This document shows, one piece after another, positions 1 to 8,039 of a DNA stretch of 52,602 nt. The first letter of the stretch is position 1, and each line of letters opens with the position of its first letter. Position numbers and translations under genes: made by a program. The notes beneath the pieces were generated by a model that was not told the DNA's origin, did not search any database, and saw only the letters and a program-made list of their open reading frames with translations. Source of the stretch: an uncultured Pseudomonadota bacterium. Its GTDB lineage: Bacteria; Pseudomonadota; Gammaproteobacteria; Steroidobacterales; Steroidobacteraceae. The DNA is taken from NCBI GenBank assembly GCA_903884105.1, contig CAISDJ010000028.1:1-52602 (forward strand), in the 5' to 3' direction.

Positions 1-1455
1 GTCGAACGTGCGGCTGCGAATGATGTCGCTGGCCTTCGTGAGATCCTGTACGGCGATGTAGCCGACGATCGAGGTCATCTTCACCAGGGAAATGAACTCA
101 CCCTTGTACACCGGCAGGATGCGCTGAATCATCTGCGGCAGGACGATGAAGCGGAAGGTCTGGGTCTTGGTGAAGCCCATCGCGATCCCCGCTTCGGTCT
201 GGCCCTGGTCCAGCCCCTCGATGCCCGACCGGAACATCTCGGATACGTAGGCGGCGAAGTTCATCCCGAAGGCGATGACGGCGACCAGCAGCGGACTGAT
301 GTTCACGGACCCAAAGACCACGTAGAAGATCAGCATCAGTAGCACGAGGACGGGCATGCCTCGCAGCATCGCGATGTAGCCACGGGCTGGCAGGCGAAGC
401 GCGGCGATGGGCGACATGCGCATGAAGCAGACCAGGGCGCCAAGCGCCGTGCCAAAGAGTGTGGCCAGCACCGAGATAAGTACTGTCGCCTGCAGTCCGT
501 CCCAGAGTAGCAAGTATCGCCGCTCTGTGATGATATTGCTTTGGAAGCTCGAGACCACCTTGGCAAGGAAAGAGGGCGCAGCCGGGGGCGTGGCCAGTGC
601 GGCACGGCGATCGATGGTGTTGTCACGATGGGTGAAGGCGACATTGTCCTGCTGGAAGTAGGGGTCCGAGAAGTCAATCCGCTGCTGACGTTCTTCGGTG
701 ATGAACATGTCGGCGATGATGACATCCACCTTGCCGCTGACCAGTGCAGCGATGAGGCCCGAAAATTCCTGGTCTGCGAAGCGAGCTTCCTTGCCGAGGT
801 GAGCGGCAAACCGTCTGCCCAATTCAACGTCGAAGCCCGCGAGTTCATTCTGAGCAACGGCGCTGAATGGGAACCCACCGCTCGTAATGCCGATAGTCAG
901 GATGCCGTTGGTGGCCGAGGCGGGAATTTCGGGCATGCTGGTGAGGCGCCGGGTCATCCACCGGTCGACCATGTCCGCATAGGTGCCTTTCTCGCGCAGC
1001 TTCTTCAGGAAAGCGTTGAACGCCAGCCGCGTTTCCACGTTCTGTTTGGCGAAGCCGGCGGCCACGGGAGATGAAAAAAGCGGCTGTCCGAAAGGCACGA
1101 GGTCAGGATTGCTGAGCGTCACCATCTGCAGCGTGTCGACATCGCTCAGGCCAGCATCCACCTTCCCGGAACTGACCGCCAGCGTTAAATCCTGATAGGT
1201 TGGGAATTGAACGACCGTTGCCCTGGGGAACGTCTTGGTGGCGTACAGGTCGTAGACAGTGCCGAGCTGGACCCCGATCCGCTTGTCCCGCAGGTCGGCC
1301 GTCGATGCGAGTCGTCCTGAGGGTGCCGGAGCCGTCTGCCCGGGTGATTCCGGACTCTCCGTTTGGTGGCAGGCGGACAACAGCAGCGCCATGACCGAGA
1401 GCAAGGCGGTGCCCCAAGAGAAGTGATTGACCGAGAGTCTCATGCGACGGTTCAT
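1..1455 (-). CDS. Permuted amino-acid-binding lipoprotein fused to ABC permease (partial)
   Basis: An exported amino-acid ABC transporter subunit that joins substrate binding and membrane channel in one chain. The gene runs off the left edge, so its C-terminus is missing (485 codons seen). A signal peptide ends in a lipobox (LLSAC, residues about 25-29). Residues about 47-165 resemble lobe II of family-3 solute-binding proteins (GVQLGT near the start, GTYADMVDRW at the end). Residues about 178-272 resemble lobe I (GFDVELGRRFA, ITEERQQRIDFSDPYF). The normal order is lobe I then lobe II, so the binding domain appears permuted. From about residue 300 a GlnP/HisM-type permease begins, with the EAA loop EAGIAMGF. 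ATG at 1455 was chosen because it keeps a basic N-region; ATG at 1443 is an alternative. It is divergent from the gene at 1723, which has the same lobe order without the permease. Confidence 0.85.
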   Translation of the reverse strand, partial: MNRRMRLSVNHFSWGTALLSVMALLLSACHQTESPESPGQTAPAPSGRLASTADLRDKRIGVQLGTVYDLYATKTFPRATVVQFPTYQDLTLAVSSGKVDAGLSDVDTLQMVTLSNPDLVPFGQPLFSSPVAAGFAKQNVETRLAFNAFLKKLREKGTYADMVDRWMTRRLTSMPEIPASATNGILTIGITSGGFPFSAVAQNELAGFDVELGRRFAAHLGKEARFADQEFSGLIAALVSGKVDVIIADMFITEERQQRIDFSDPYFQQDNVAFTHRDNTIDRRAALATPPAAPSFLAKVVSSFQSNIITERRYLLLWDGLQATVLISVLATLFGTALGALVCFMRMSPIAALRLPARGYIAMLRGMPVLVLLMLIFYVVFGSVNISPLLVAVIAFGMNFAAYVSEMFRSGIEGLDQGQTEAGIAMGFTKTQTFRFIVLPQMIQRILPVYKGEFISLVKMTSIVGYIAVQDLTKASDIIRSRTFD

Positions 1456-1722
1456 GCCGATGCTGCTTTGGGGTGCTTAAGCGGGCCGGTACGTGGGGGC
1501 TTGCGTGGATGGCATAAAGGGCATTTACACTGCTGCAGTTCCATATTCCGATTGCACCAACGCAGGTTACCTACTCGGCGGCGGTTAAGGATGCCGTAGA
1601 CCAAGCATGTATTCTGACAGTATATTCCACTGAGTTCACGGTTTGCCTTGCTCTCGCCTTTAGCGGGAGTTGTGGTGCGAACGCGAGAAGATCACTTTCT
1701 TTTTCAGGAGTACCTTCGACAC

Positions 1723-2520
1723 ATGTTTAGTTTAGTCATTGGCGTGAAAAAAGCGCTGTTTGGGCTTGGTTCGTTCCTTTTTCTGCTCATGCTGGCTGCC
1801 TGCAGCCAGTCGCCTTCCGTCACTTCCATTGACCAACTGGGAGGCAAGACATTTGCGCTGCCGACCGGAACCGTCGCCGACAAGCTGGTGTTGTCGAAGT
1901 TTCCCGATGCGAAATTCCAGTACTACAACACGGTGCTTGACGCAGCCATGGCTGTGAAGGCCGGCAAGGCGGACGCTGCGGCCTACGACGAACCGATTCT
2001 GCGGAACATTGCGGGTAAGAACCCGGGTATGGTGTTGCTGCCGACGCCAATCACCATCGATGAATATGGGTTTGCCATGCGACTCGGAGACGATGCGACC
2101 AAGGACGCGATTGACGGGGTTGTCAGGGATGCCAGAGCGGATGGCACCTACGAGCAGATGGTGAGCCGATGGCTGCCGCAGGCGGGTGCCCCGGGATCCA
2201 TGCCTGAACTGCCGACAGGAGATGGCAGTGCCGGAGTTATTCGGTTTGGCACCGCAGCAATTACCGAGCCGTTTTCCTTCGTTGACGGTTCACAGGCCAT
2301 TGTCGGGTTGGACGTCGAGATCGCGACGCGCGTGGCGGCACGGCTCAACAAGAGACTTGAAGTCGTCAACCTAGACTTCGGTGCGCTGATTCCTGCGCTC
2401 ATCGCCGGCAAGGTCGATATGATCGGCGCGTGTATCACGATCACGGAAGAGCGGAAGAAGGCAGTACTGTTCTCGGAACCCTACTACACCGGGGGAATCT
2501 CGGCACTGGTCCGTCAGTGA
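1723..2520 (+). CDS. Family-3 solute-binding lipoprotein with reversed lobe order
   Basis: A 265-residue periplasmic lipoprotein, probably binding a polar amino acid. The ATG at 1723 is preceded by AGGAG at 1706-1710, and it gives a classical signal peptide with lipobox LAAC (Cys27). An upstream in-frame start at 1648 would bury the signal. Residues about 35-150 look like lobe II plus the usual C-terminal helix (GTYEQMVSRWLP). Residues about 165-265 look like lobe I (GLDVEIATRVA, ITEERKKAVLFSEPYY) and end where lobe I would normally hand over to lobe II. The same architecture occurs in the divergent gene 1-1455, so the order is not an isolated accident. It may supply ligand to the fused permease next door or act in sensing. 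The ligand cannot be read from the sequence. Confidence 0.85.
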   Translation: MFSLVIGVKKALFGLGSFLFLLMLAACSQSPSVTSIDQLGGKTFALPTGTVADKLVLSKFPDAKFQYYNTVLDAAMAVKAGKADAAAYDEPILRNIAGKNPGMVLLPTPITIDEYGFAMRLGDDATKDAIDGVVRDARADGTYEQMVSRWLPQAGAPGSMPELPTGDGSAGVIRFGTAAITEPFSFVDGSQAIVGLDVEIATRVAARLNKRLEVVNLDFGALIPALIAGKVDMIGACITITEERKKAVLFSEPYYTGGISALVRQ

Positions 2521-2749
2521 AGGATCGCGGTCGCTGACGTGGTGATTAAGCGGACGGTCGGCCGGCGCCGCAGGCCGGTCCGTCCGCTGCATCAGGGGTG
2601 ATCCGCCCGAGTGGGTGGTCGCTGCTACGGCTTACGTGAACCTGGATCTGGTGGTTCGCGCTGGCTGATGCCGTTCATGTTGTTGCGACCAGGAATCGGG
2701 GGCGTCGGGGCGGGGCACGCGGCCTGCCCCGATACCGGGAACGCCCGAT

Positions 2750-3562
2750 CTACACGTAAAAGTTCTGCAGCATCTCGGCGACAGGTGCATCAAGTTGCTC
2801 GCGGCGCCGGATATCCTCAAAGCGCGTGAGTAGATCTTCCGGTCTGGCGCGCGCCCTTTCACTGCCCTGAAGATCATGCAGGATGCGTCCTCTGTGCATC
2901 ATGATGATCCTATCGCCGAGGTTAACTGCCTGCTGCATGGAGTGGGTCACCATCAGAGTGGTCAGTTTGTCCCGCGCGATGATGTCATGGGTCAGGCGAA
3001 TGACCTGCTCGGCGCTTTTTGGATCGAGCGCGGCAGTGTGTTCGTCTAATAGCAGCAAGTCCGGCTTGAGCCAGGATGCCATGAGCAGTGTCAACGCCTG
3101 TCGCTGCCCGCCCGACAGGCTGCCAATGGCGTTGTCGAGACGGTCTTCAAGGCCCATGTTCAGCGTGCGGACGCGTTCTCGCAATTCAGCGTGGCCCTTT
3201 CGTCCCACTGCCCAGCCCAGCCCACGGCTCTTACCGCGGCGTGCGGCGAGCGCCAGATTCTCGGCGATCGACATCGTCGGGGCCGTGCCACTGAAAGGAT
3301 TTTGGAAGACTCGCCCGATCAGTTTCGCCCGGCGATGTTCAGGCCACTTGGTGATGTCATGGTCCGCAAGGTTGATGGTCCCGGTATCAACGATGAACGA
3401 GCCGGCCACTGCGTTCAGGAGGGTCGACTTGCCAGAGCCATTGGTGCCAATGATGATCAAGAAGGAACCCTGGTTGAGCGTCAGTGACACCCCCTGAAGG
3501 GCGCGCACCTCGTTCACTGTGCCGGGATTAAACGTCTTGTGAATGCCTTCAATCTGCAGCAT
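2750..3562 (-). CDS. ABC transporter ATPase of the TrpZ/COG1101 type
   Basis: A cytoplasmic ATPase of 270 residues that powers the permease encoded just upstream. Walker A is GTNGSGKST (residues about 40-48), the signature is LSGGQRQAL, and Walker B reads LLLLDEHTAALDP. The DEHTAALDP form is typical of the COG1101 group that pairs with COG4120 permeases and COG2984 binding proteins (TrpXYZ-type tryptophan or uncharacterised uptake systems). A switch-region histidine follows (VTHSMQQAV). The gene starts 4 bases after the permease stop codon and is last in a four-gene minus-strand operon beginning at 7787. Substrate assignment is only by family analogy. Confidence 0.9.
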   Translation of the reverse strand: MLQIEGIHKTFNPGTVNEVRALQGVSLTLNQGSFLIIIGTNGSGKSTLLNAVAGSFIVDTGTINLADHDITKWPEHRRAKLIGRVFQNPFSGTAPTMSIAENLALAARRGKSRGLGWAVGRKGHAELRERVRTLNMGLEDRLDNAIGSLSGGQRQALTLLMASWLKPDLLLLDEHTAALDPKSAEQVIRLTHDIIARDKLTTLMVTHSMQQAVNLGDRIIMMHRGRILHDLQGSERARARPEDLLTRFEDIRRREQLDAPVAEMLQNFYV

Positions 3563-3566
3563 GGCG

Positions 3567-4508
3567 TCAGGCAGCCTTGGCCGGTGTGGGGACGGTCGTG
3601 CGGAACCGCCGTATGAGGGTTGGCATCACGAGCGCCGCGAATACGAACACGGCGGTGATGAGCTTCAGGTCGTTGGGGTTGAGCCCCCAGCGGAGCGCAA
3701 TCGCCACCAGGAGTCGGAACAGCACCGACCCCATGACGGTCCCGACGAGCAGCATGCCGACCGCACGAGTTCCGACCAGCGCTTCCCCGATAATGACGCT
3801 TGCCAGTCCCAGCACGACGATGCCGATGCCCATTTGCACATCGGCAAAACCTTGATACTGGGCGATCAGGGCGCCGCTCAAGGCGATGAGCCCGTTGGAC
3901 ATGGCCAGACCAAAAACGATGAACATATCGACGCTGACGCCAAGCGCGCGGATCATCTGCGGGTTGTCGCCCGTGGCGCGCATGGCCGTGCCAAGGTTCG
4001 TGCGAAAGAAAAGATAGAGAGCGACGCAGGCAAAGGCGATGAACAAGAGTACGCCCAGCAACATCGAGGCGTCCCGAACACCGACCTCCCATCCGGCGAT
4101 GCTCAGATCGCCGGATGTGCCGAACAGGGCCGCTCCGAACTGTTCGGCGCGGGTCGCCAGCGTAATCTCATTGAGCAGTGGCACGTTGCTCTTGCCCATC
4201 ACGTGCAGATTGACCGAATAGAGCGCTGTCATCACGAGAATGCCGCTCAGCAGTTTATTGATGCGGCACTTGGTGGCGAGCAATCCTGTCAGGGCGCCCG
4301 CCAACATGCCTGCCAAGGTTGCCGCAATGGTCGACACGACGGCGCCGTGGCCGCCAACCATCAGGGTCGCGGCGACCGCGGCTCCAAGCGTCACGGAGCC
4401 TTCTGCCGTGATGTCCGGCATGTCGAAGATCCGGAAGCTGATGTACACGCCCAACGCGAGCAGCGCGAGGATCAAGCCGAGGGTCAGAGATCCGATCAAT
4501 AGTGTCAT
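3567..4508 (-). CDS. ABC transporter permease of the TrpY/COG4120 type
   Basis: An inner-membrane permease of 313 residues with about eight or nine hydrophobic segments and the N-terminal pattern of the branched-chain-amino-acid/ribose permease superfamily. The stretch around residues 25-60 (RIFDMPDITAEGSVTLG) is characteristic of COG4120 proteins. It lies between a STAS-domain gene (14 bases upstream) and the cognate ATPase (4 bases downstream). It should form the channel for ligand delivered by the tandem binding protein at 5781-7787. Nothing seems missing or broken. Confidence 0.9.
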   Translation of the reverse strand: MTLLIGSLTLGLILALLALGVYISFRIFDMPDITAEGSVTLGAAVAATLMVGGHGAVVSTIAATLAGMLAGALTGLLATKCRINKLLSGILVMTALYSVNLHVMGKSNVPLLNEITLATRAEQFGAALFGTSGDLSIAGWEVGVRDASMLLGVLLFIAFACVALYLFFRTNLGTAMRATGDNPQMIRALGVSVDMFIVFGLAMSNGLIALSGALIAQYQGFADVQMGIGIVVLGLASVIIGEALVGTRAVGMLLVGTVMGSVLFRLLVAIALRWGLNPNDLKLITAVFVFAALVMPTLIRRFRTTVPTPAKAA

Positions 4509-4522
4509 GCGTGGCCTCGTCT

Positions 4523-5761
4523 CTAAACTCTCGTGATCGTAGGCAACGGGCCCATCCAGCAGGCCCCCCGGACTAGGTCGGTTTCGCCCACACCTTCGAA
4601 GGGCCGGGTGTCCGACATAAGATGCATGACGGCACTGGGCGCCGAGGCCGAAAAAACGTCCGCGACCGTCTTGCCGAAAGGCAATTCGCCTCGCTGCACC
4701 GGACGGTACGGAAACACTGCCGCGTGAACGTGGACCTGCATGGCCGAACCCGTGCGAATCGGGCGAAGAAAGGCGGCCGCCGCCGGGGGCGGTTCAGGTG
4801 TGGCTATTCCGACCAGCAGTGTGAGGCTGCGCTCGCTCGAGCGCTCTGTGCTGAACGACAGCCAGTCGCGTATTGCGGGTAGTTCGAGGGACGCAGGGTC
4901 CGGTGCAGGGGATTGTCGGAGAGTGGCCCCGACGAGGCCTGCGGTTTCCGCGAGTATCACGAATACGGTGTTGGTCCCGCCGTTGATCTCAACCAAGGAG
5001 TCGATCAGCGCCGACAGTCCAACGGTGCCTGAACTTTCAGCCGTGGGATCGAATCTCACCATGGACGGAAAGTCCCCGCTGCCGACGATCCCGTAGAGAG
5101 TGTGGACAAGAGGCACGAGCGTGCCTTCCTCGATGATGTAGTCGGGCAGCGCGTGCCGGTTGTTCGTGGGCAGCGTCACGGCGCAGCCACCCGCCGCCAG
5201 AAACTCGCCGAAGCGCTGATGGCAGTCTGCGAACCCCTCCCCGAAGGCGCCAATACCGAGTCCGAATGAACCGGACTTGAATTTCACCGCGCGGCAGTCA
5301 GCCTCCCCAAATCCGTCTGTAGTCAGGCGTTCGGGAGCGCCGACCAGGGTGCATGTCAGGGGAGTGACGACCGATTGCGGAAAGACCTGATAGGTAGCCC
5401 CGCCATGCGTTACGGTTGTCGCTCCTGATTTGGCCGCCGTGGGCGTACCCGCAGCGGCCGCACTCTTCAGGAGAAGAGTGGAAAGTCCTGCTGCTTTCAA
5501 AATGGTGAGCGTCGCATCGCTGGGCTCGCTCACCGCCAGGCTGCCCTTGACTGCCAGCAGGCGCTTGTAGTGATTAAGCAGCACCCGAATACCGAGTGAA
5601 CTGATGAAATCAACGCCGGCAAAATTCAATACGATGTGATGGGCTCCGCCCTTCACGGCAGCCTCGATCGTGCCGCTGACATGGTCAGCCCATGTCGCGT
5701 CGAGGCGACCCGTCAGGCGAAGTTCGAGGAACTCGAATCCCGGATGATGCGTGATATCCAT
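4523..5761 (-). CDS. STAS-domain protein with unassigned C-terminal domain
   Basis: A 412-residue cytoplasmic protein. Residues 1-100 form a STAS domain of the anti-sigma-factor-antagonist type, with the phospho-acceptor region VDFISSLGIRVLL. The serine usually phosphorylated in SpoIIAA/RsbV proteins is present. After a short Ala/Thr-rich linker (about 103-118), residues about 120-412 match no family I recognise. They contain a conserved-looking glycine-rich stretch (FGLGIGAFGEG) and a C-terminal GACWMGPLP. A remote or inactive phosphatase fold is possible but not shown. The gene sits inside the TrpXYZ-type ABC operon, between binding protein (19 bases upstream) and permease. That suggests transport status and a phospho-switch are linked. 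With the STAS domains at 8040 and 18087 it is one of three candidate substrates for the PP2C phosphatase at 15513. Confidence 0.75.
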   Translation of the reverse strand: MDITHHPGFEFLELRLTGRLDATWADHVSGTIEAAVKGGAHHIVLNFAGVDFISSLGIRVLLNHYKRLLAVKGSLAVSEPSDATLTILKAAGLSTLLLKSAAAAGTPTAAKSGATTVTHGGATYQVFPQSVVTPLTCTLVGAPERLTTDGFGEADCRAVKFKSGSFGLGIGAFGEGFADCHQRFGEFLAAGGCAVTLPTNNRHALPDYIIEEGTLVPLVHTLYGIVGSGDFPSMVRFDPTAESSGTVGLSALIDSLVEINGGTNTVFVILAETAGLVGATLRQSPAPDPASLELPAIRDWLSFSTERSSERSLTLLVGIATPEPPPAAAAFLRPIRTGSAMQVHVHAAVFPYRPVQRGELPFGKTVADVFSASAPSAVMHLMSDTRPFEGVGETDLVRGACWMGPLPTITRV

Positions 5762-5780
5762 GAGCGCCCCGCCTTCTTTA

Positions 5781-7787
5781 TTAGATGACCTTGGTGGCCT
5801 GGTTAATCAGGGCAGGCGGAATGGTAATACCGAGTCGCTTAGCGACGGTCAGGTCGACGATATACACCATCTTTTTTGATGTCGAGAAGGGGACGTCGGC
5901 GGGCCGCGCGCCACGCAAGACGCGTGCTGCGATATGCGCGGCATCAACGCCATTGTCGTAGTAGTCGCGTCCCACCACGATCAGGGCTCCGGGTGCCGTT
6001 GCCGAGTAGGTTAAGAGCGGGATCTTGGCTCGATTGGCCGCTGTCGCGATGGCGGGAAACGTCGACGCGACCAAGTTGTCCGAGATCTGCACCCACGCGT
6101 CGATTCCGGTCGCGGTGAGCGCTGCCGCGGCGTCAGTGATGTCGCCAGGGCTTGCGACGCCCACGTCACGCCACTCAAAGCCCTGCGCCTTCGCGTACTT
6201 TTCCAGTTCTTCCTTGTTAAACAGGGAGTTGACTTCGGCCGGTGTGTAGAGCGTGCCTATCCGATGCACTTTCGGGAGGGCCAGTCGCAAGGCTTCGAAC
6301 ATCTCCTTGACGGGCTGATCGAGATAGGACCCGGTTACGTAGGGCAGGTGATCGTTATTGGTGGTCCCGGCATCAACGATGAAGGGGTTGGAAACCATGG
6401 TGAAGACGGTTGGTGTTCCACGGCCTCGTTTGAGCACGTTTTGCAGGGCAGGCGTGCTCAAGGTGATTATCAGTTCGCTGCGCTGGGTGAGCGCTGCGTC
6501 GATGATGCTGCTTAACGTGGCAATGTCGCCCTGGGCCGTGCGACGGCGAATCTCTATATCCCTGCCGAGCATCAGACCGGATTCGGCCAGCCCGTCCATC
6601 AGACCCTTCCGCGTCAGCTCTGCATTCGGTGTGTCTGAGTACTCGATCAGGTCGATCGTTACCTTGTGAGCGAGCGGCCGGTTGTTCGCAGTTGGCGCTG
6701 CAGCGGCCTGCTTCACGTGCTGGCCGAACTGGTCGATCAATACGTCGGCCCGCGCGGCGACATCGTCCGCCACCGTCCATCGGTCCCGGAGTCCTGCCAG
6801 CGCGAGTCGGTTCACCCACAGGCTCGAAGGTGACATGTTGTCCACGGGAACCGTCGCCGGGCTTTTACCGTCGAGCACATCGGCGGCCAACTCGCCTTGG
6901 AGTTTGCCGATATCCTCGTAGGCCGGTCCCAGGTCGAAGACGGAACCCTTGGCAGCATTGCCGATCATCGAGGTGAACACGGGGACATGCGCTCGCTTGG
7001 CGGCAGTTATCACCGAATCAACGGCCACGGCCACCGTAACGTCCGGGCTCACCCAAATCGCGTCAACTCCACTCGAGAGCACAGACAAAACAGCTTCGTT
7101 CACCGACGTAGAGTTTTCGGCGTTCGCATCGACCAGCGTGATGCCCAGTGCGGCGCAGGCCTCTTTGGCAAGTTTGGTGGCCGCGACGGAATTGGCTTCG
7201 GCGGAGTTCCAGACCAGTCCGACCCGCTTGAGATTGGGGAACATCTGCTTGGCCAGCGTGAAGGCCTCGAGAACGGGTGGCAAGCTGCCGTAGCCGGCCA
7301 TGTACGGCGGGTGCTCCAGATGGTTGTCTTTGCTAATACCGACGCCTGCGGCATACGGGTCGGACGTGATCCCGAAGACGTGACGCCGCGGCTTTGTGGT
7401 AGTCCGGTTGGCGTTTGCCACCGTCTGCAGCGATGCCGTGGATACCGTGATGATCAGATCATAGTTACCGCTGGTCACGTCTTTCGCGATCGCGTTCGCG
7501 GTATTCATGTCTGATTCCGCGTTGTAACGGCGCATCGTCATACGACCCCCGTCCACGTAGCCACGTGCGGCGAGCGCTTCGAGGATGCCCTTCACCCCGT
7601 CATCGAGCGGCTTGATCGAAGCCTGCTGCACCAGTGCGACGAGCTTGGGGCCTGTGTCACCGGCCGACTCGCTGTCGCGCGAAGACTTGCGAGAGCCAAG
7701 GTCTGCGTACAGCAGGATGGCCCCAGCCGCGCTTATCAGCAGGATGCCAAATACCAGTTGCTTTAGTTGACCAAGCCAGTTACGCAA
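5781..7787 (-). CDS. Membrane-anchored tandem ABC substrate-binding protein (COG2984 x2)
   Basis: A 668-residue extracytoplasmic protein with one N-terminal membrane segment (residues about 9-28) and no lipobox cysteine, so it is probably anchored in the inner membrane. Two copies of the ABC_sub_bind domain (TrpX/COG2984) follow, at about residues 48-350 and 370-665. Internal repetition is visible: LITLSTPALQNV in copy 2 parallels LIITVSTASLQTV in copy 1, and VGRDYYDNGVDAAHIAARVL near the end parallels LGPAYEDIGKLQGELAADVL. The start is TTG at 7787 behind a run of seven G. It heads the operon binding protein-STAS-permease-ATPase. Two binding domains per chain could raise ligand capture or bind two ligands; anchoring also suits a sensory role. 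Confidence 0.85.
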   Translation of the reverse strand: MRNWLGQLKQLVFGILLISAAGAILLYADLGSRKSSRDSESAGDTGPKLVALVQQASIKPLDDGVKGILEALAARGYVDGGRMTMRRYNAESDMNTANAIAKDVTSGNYDLIITVSTASLQTVANANRTTTKPRRHVFGITSDPYAAGVGISKDNHLEHPPYMAGYGSLPPVLEAFTLAKQMFPNLKRVGLVWNSAEANSVAATKLAKEACAALGITLVDANAENSTSVNEAVLSVLSSGVDAIWVSPDVTVAVAVDSVITAAKRAHVPVFTSMIGNAAKGSVFDLGPAYEDIGKLQGELAADVLDGKSPATVPVDNMSPSSLWVNRLALAGLRDRWTVADDVAARADVLIDQFGQHVKQAAAAPTANNRPLAHKVTIDLIEYSDTPNAELTRKGLMDGLAESGLMLGRDIEIRRRTAQGDIATLSSIIDAALTQRSELIITLSTPALQNVLKRGRGTPTVFTMVSNPFIVDAGTTNNDHLPYVTGSYLDQPVKEMFEALRLALPKVHRIGTLYTPAEVNSLFNKEELEKYAKAQGFEWRDVGVASPGDITDAAAALTATGIDAWVQISDNLVASTFPAIATAANRAKIPLLTYSATAPGALIVVGRDYYDNGVDAAHIAARVLRGARPADVPFSTSKKMVYIVDLTVAKRLGITIPPALINQATKVI

Positions 7788-8039
7788 TCCTTGTCCCCCC
7801 CCGCAATCAGAACGGCTGCTACCTTAGTGCATGGCTGCCACCGACGTAAAGCACTGAAAATGGTAGATCCTGGACGGCGAAGATCAACTAAGATGAGTAT
7901 CGTTCGGCTGGAGCCGGCGCAGCTGATCCGGTGCCGCAATGCAGTCTGCGTTGCGTCAGGCGGTGGGTTACATGTGTCGTAGCGCCCGCGCAGAGACTGG
8001 CTGTCGTGTTTTTTAACCCCCGATGCGCGTGGATTACTA

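Noticed and set aside
3543-4502. A 319-codon plus-strand frame over the permease gene
   Set aside because: It is antisense to a clear COG4120 permease. Its product is rich in His, Gln, Arg and Asp and has no family likeness.
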